Below are positions 61,690 through 64,000 of a stretch of DNA of 64,000 bases, one piece after another (within the stretch, counting starts at the first letter, position 1; the number at the start of each line of letters is the position of its first letter). The notes beneath the pieces were generated by a model. It was given only the letters and a program-made list of their open reading frames with translations, searched no databases and was not told the origin of the DNA. The DNA comes from Poecilobothrus nobilitatus (Eukaryota; Arthropoda; Insecta; Diptera; Dolichopodidae). A program made the translations under genes and the position numbers. The stretch covers positions 256,269,590 through 256,333,589 of the forward strand of contig OX352773.1 in the NCBI GenBank assembly GCA_947095535.1, read 5' to 3'.

Positions 61690-62400
61690 TACGGATAGGC
61701 ATCTCCAAAAAACTAATTTTGTGGAACAACTTTTTTCGGGAGCCCCACTCGTTACGGAGCTACAGCCCCACAAGGTTCGAAAAAGCCTCAGCTTTAAATT
61801 GTTATAACACAGGTTCTATAAGGCATATTTCCAATCTGAAAACTATAGCTGGTTATTTATAAACTTAATAAATATATATAAAATAAATATGTGGCTTTGC
61901 GATGCGGTATTTTAATATACCGTTATATGAAAGTAAATTTTTGCAAAAATTTGGACCACTTCTATCTTTCAAACGGTGTAACTTAGAAGCTTGAAATTTT
62001 GACAGGAGTTAGATCTTTCGAAATCAGTATGAGTTATTTCAGAATTTTTCCGGTCCACATTTTTTTGAAGTAATATAGAAAAATTAAAGCTCCAACATTA
62101 TATTTTTGTTTCTGTTAATAAAGTTTTTTAATAATATAGGGTTACCTTATAATTGACGAAAGTGTGATTTGATTTTTCTCAATTTTTTCTTACCAAAAAA
62201 AACTCTAACAAATTTATTATAGCCGTACGATAAGTATCGGTTATTATAAAATTACTCCTCCGTTTTTCAATATATCTACTTTTTACTCTAGGCTTATTAT
62301 GGAATATTTTTTAATTTTGGAAATGTGCTTTTTTGAAAACTCTTGGTTTTTCCATTATTTGTTTTAATTTTTTTTTTTTCTAAAAATTTACAAATATATG
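61690..62400 (-). mobile_element. Partial mini-me-like element plus a second terminus
   Basis: AGCCCCACTCGTTACGGAGC (about 61,741) through GAAATTTTGACAGGAGTTAG to ATAATTGACGAAAGTGTG (about 62,150-62,166) follows the interior of copy A. At about 62,219-62,266, TATAGCCGTACGATAAGTAT and AAAATTACTCCTCCGTTT copy the 3' terminus of copy A, so part of a second element lies head to tail with the first. The (GTCC)n part is absent here. It is non-coding. Confidence 0.72.
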
Positions 62401-63735
62401 ACAACAAGGTTTTAAATATACAAAAAATAATACAGTGTTAGACAAAATATTGTATTAATAAATAAATAAAGAAAAAGAATTAATGGTGTAAAATTTGAAA
62501 ACTTAGGAGAGCTATTTAAGTTTACTTTATTAGATTACATATTACGTACATATACGAGTCTAAGAACATGGGGTATACTGAGACAAATGTACTTATTACA
62601 AATTATTCTCACTTTTCCTGTCACATCCGATGCAATATTGAATTGGTATTATAAATTTACAGCTATTACAAAGTTATTTAAAAAAGTACTCAAAATTGAC
62701 AAATCTCTCTGATGTTTTTTGTTTTGAGAAAATAAAGATGTCAAACAAGAAAAACAAAATTAAAAATTCAAAAACATTATTTCAAAAATATCGAAATTAA
62801 AGAGTTTTTAATCAGCCAATTTTTTTTTTTTAAATGAGGCAATTTTGTTGAATCGTTTTGTTTTTTCAATCGGATAAGACTTGTAATAACAAAATGATTT
62901 TCAAACGGTTGACTAAAAAGTACCATTAAAAGTGATAATTATCTTTATAAGCACAAAAGAACAACAAAAACAAAAAATTAATTTTGACATGAAATTTTTT
63001 CACTGTCAAAAACTATTAAAATCAAAATAGTTAGAACAAAATTTGAACTGTCAAAATCAGATGGGAAGATTTATTTATTTCAAGACTTTGACATTTAAAA
63101 CAATTCTTGGTAACTCTGTTCGCGAGAAGGATTAAAAAAGTTAACTTTGTTACTGAAATTTTTTTCAAACGGTAATTGTGTCATCATGGAATTTATGAAA
63201 CTCTAGTCTGGTCTTTTCAAAATGATTTTATCTGTCATAGAGTAACTCTAAGACCCTGATAGTAAGAAACAAAACACATTCCTAAATAAAATAAAATATT
63301 TACATTTTTTCATTTATGAGCGAATGCATTTCAACACGATATTCATGCCATCATTAAGATTCTTATTTTATTTAACTTCAAAATGAATACTTCGCAAATA
63401 CTAAAAGCCAAATTTTAATTTTTAATCTGTTTTTACATTTCGCTGTTAATTTTATTAAAATTTTATATAAAGCACTGCGGTGTATAAACATTTAGTTAGA
63501 GTTGTCTAGGTAATCCAACACTATAAGTTACCTACTGAGGAGTTCAGTAGTATTTGAATGGACGAAACACTCCAGAATTAACTTCATTTTGAAGTTAAAA
63601 AAAAAAAAGAATGTTAATGTAATGTTAAAGAACTACGAAGAAAAATGAAAACGAATAGGAAAAATGGAACAAAAAATTTTACTTTGATTATTTTTAAATA
63701 TTTTTAAAGGCTATTTTTTACATATACATACGTAC
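62401..63735. other. Intergenic stretch with clustered TGACA words
   Basis: No gene. Between 62,980 and 63,100 TTTTGACATG, ACTGTCAAAAAC, AACTGTCAAAATC and TTTGACATTT lie within about 120 bases. Such words are common near insect promoters, but no transcript start can be shown. Confidence 0.35.
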
Positions 63736-63739
63736 CTCA

Positions 63740-64000
63740 AAATTTTATGCTATGAAAAGAAAGAAACGTACATCTGATATTTTCGTACATAACAGATAGA
63801 AAAAAAAAAATATTAAAATGTTATGCTATGAAAAGAAAGAAACGTACATCTGATATTTTCCTACTTAACAGATAGAGAAAAATAAATATTTAAATGTTAT
63901 GCAAAGAAAGAAACATATATCTGATATTTACATAGGTACATAACAGAATGAAAAAAATAATTAATATTAAAATGTTATGCTATGAAGAGAAAGAAAAAAC
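63740..64000 (+). repeat. 76-bp tandem repeat reaching the window edge
   Basis: TTATGCTATGAA or its variant starts at 63,745, 63,821, 63,897 and 63,975 (spacing 76, 76 and 78). Each unit carries AAAGAAAGAAACGTACATCT, GATATTTTC and ACAGATAGA. The array continues beyond base 64,000, so its length is unknown. Confidence 0.9.

Overview
This is an AT-rich eukaryotic window with very low gene density, almost certainly from an insect and most likely a fly or midge (Diptera). The evidence is one spliced gene with short GT-AG introns and an Asn/Gln-rich low-complexity insert, abundant ATGTATGTA and ACATACATA runs, non-LTR retrotransposon fossils, tRNA-derived SINEs, and many short elements with a (GTCC)n core. 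The (GTCC)n elements resemble what I recall of dipteran 'mini-me' elements. The species cannot be named from the sequence.

The only intact host gene I can support is a TMEM135 (PMP52-like) homologue on the minus strand at 21,626-25,183. I rebuilt it as five exons with every splice junction in frame, giving a 557-residue product. No rRNA, functional tRNA or CRISPR locus was seen.

Everything else is intergenic DNA rich in mobile-element remains. 1-1,080: broken non-LTR retrotransposon. 1.1-9.0 kb: mini-me-like elements and degenerate tandem repeats. 9-21.5 kb: mostly AT-rich DNA with one short inverted-repeat element at 16.1 kb. 21.6-25.2 kb: the TMEM135 gene. 25.5-29.9 kb: three MITE-like elements and a SINE. 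30,057-36,336: a 6.3 kb structure with kilobase-scale inverted arms and nested insertions. 36.4-37.7 kb: a MITE and a SINE with a clear target-site duplication. 40.1-44.5 kb: a nest of dead LINE, dead hAT-like transposase, a full-length mini-me-like element and a MITE. 48.3-49.0 kb: a MITE with 30-bp terminal inverted repeats. 50.8-53.5 kb and 58.5-60.8 kb: two elements that each carry an internal tandem array with a unit of about 145-147 bp. 60.8-62.4 kb: a large (AAT)n tract and another mini-me-like copy. 63.74-64.0 kb: a 76-bp tandem repeat that runs off the window edge.

The most interesting system is a family of non-autonomous elements with a shared plan: a hairpin just inside the 5' end, ATACCC motifs inverted at both ends, a (GTCC)n block near the 3' end and a terminal hairpin. 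Two nearly identical full-length copies of about 1.6 kb lie 37 kb apart in opposite orientation. A relative contains about a dozen tandem copies of a 146-147 bp unit, which looks like a satellite forming inside a transposon.
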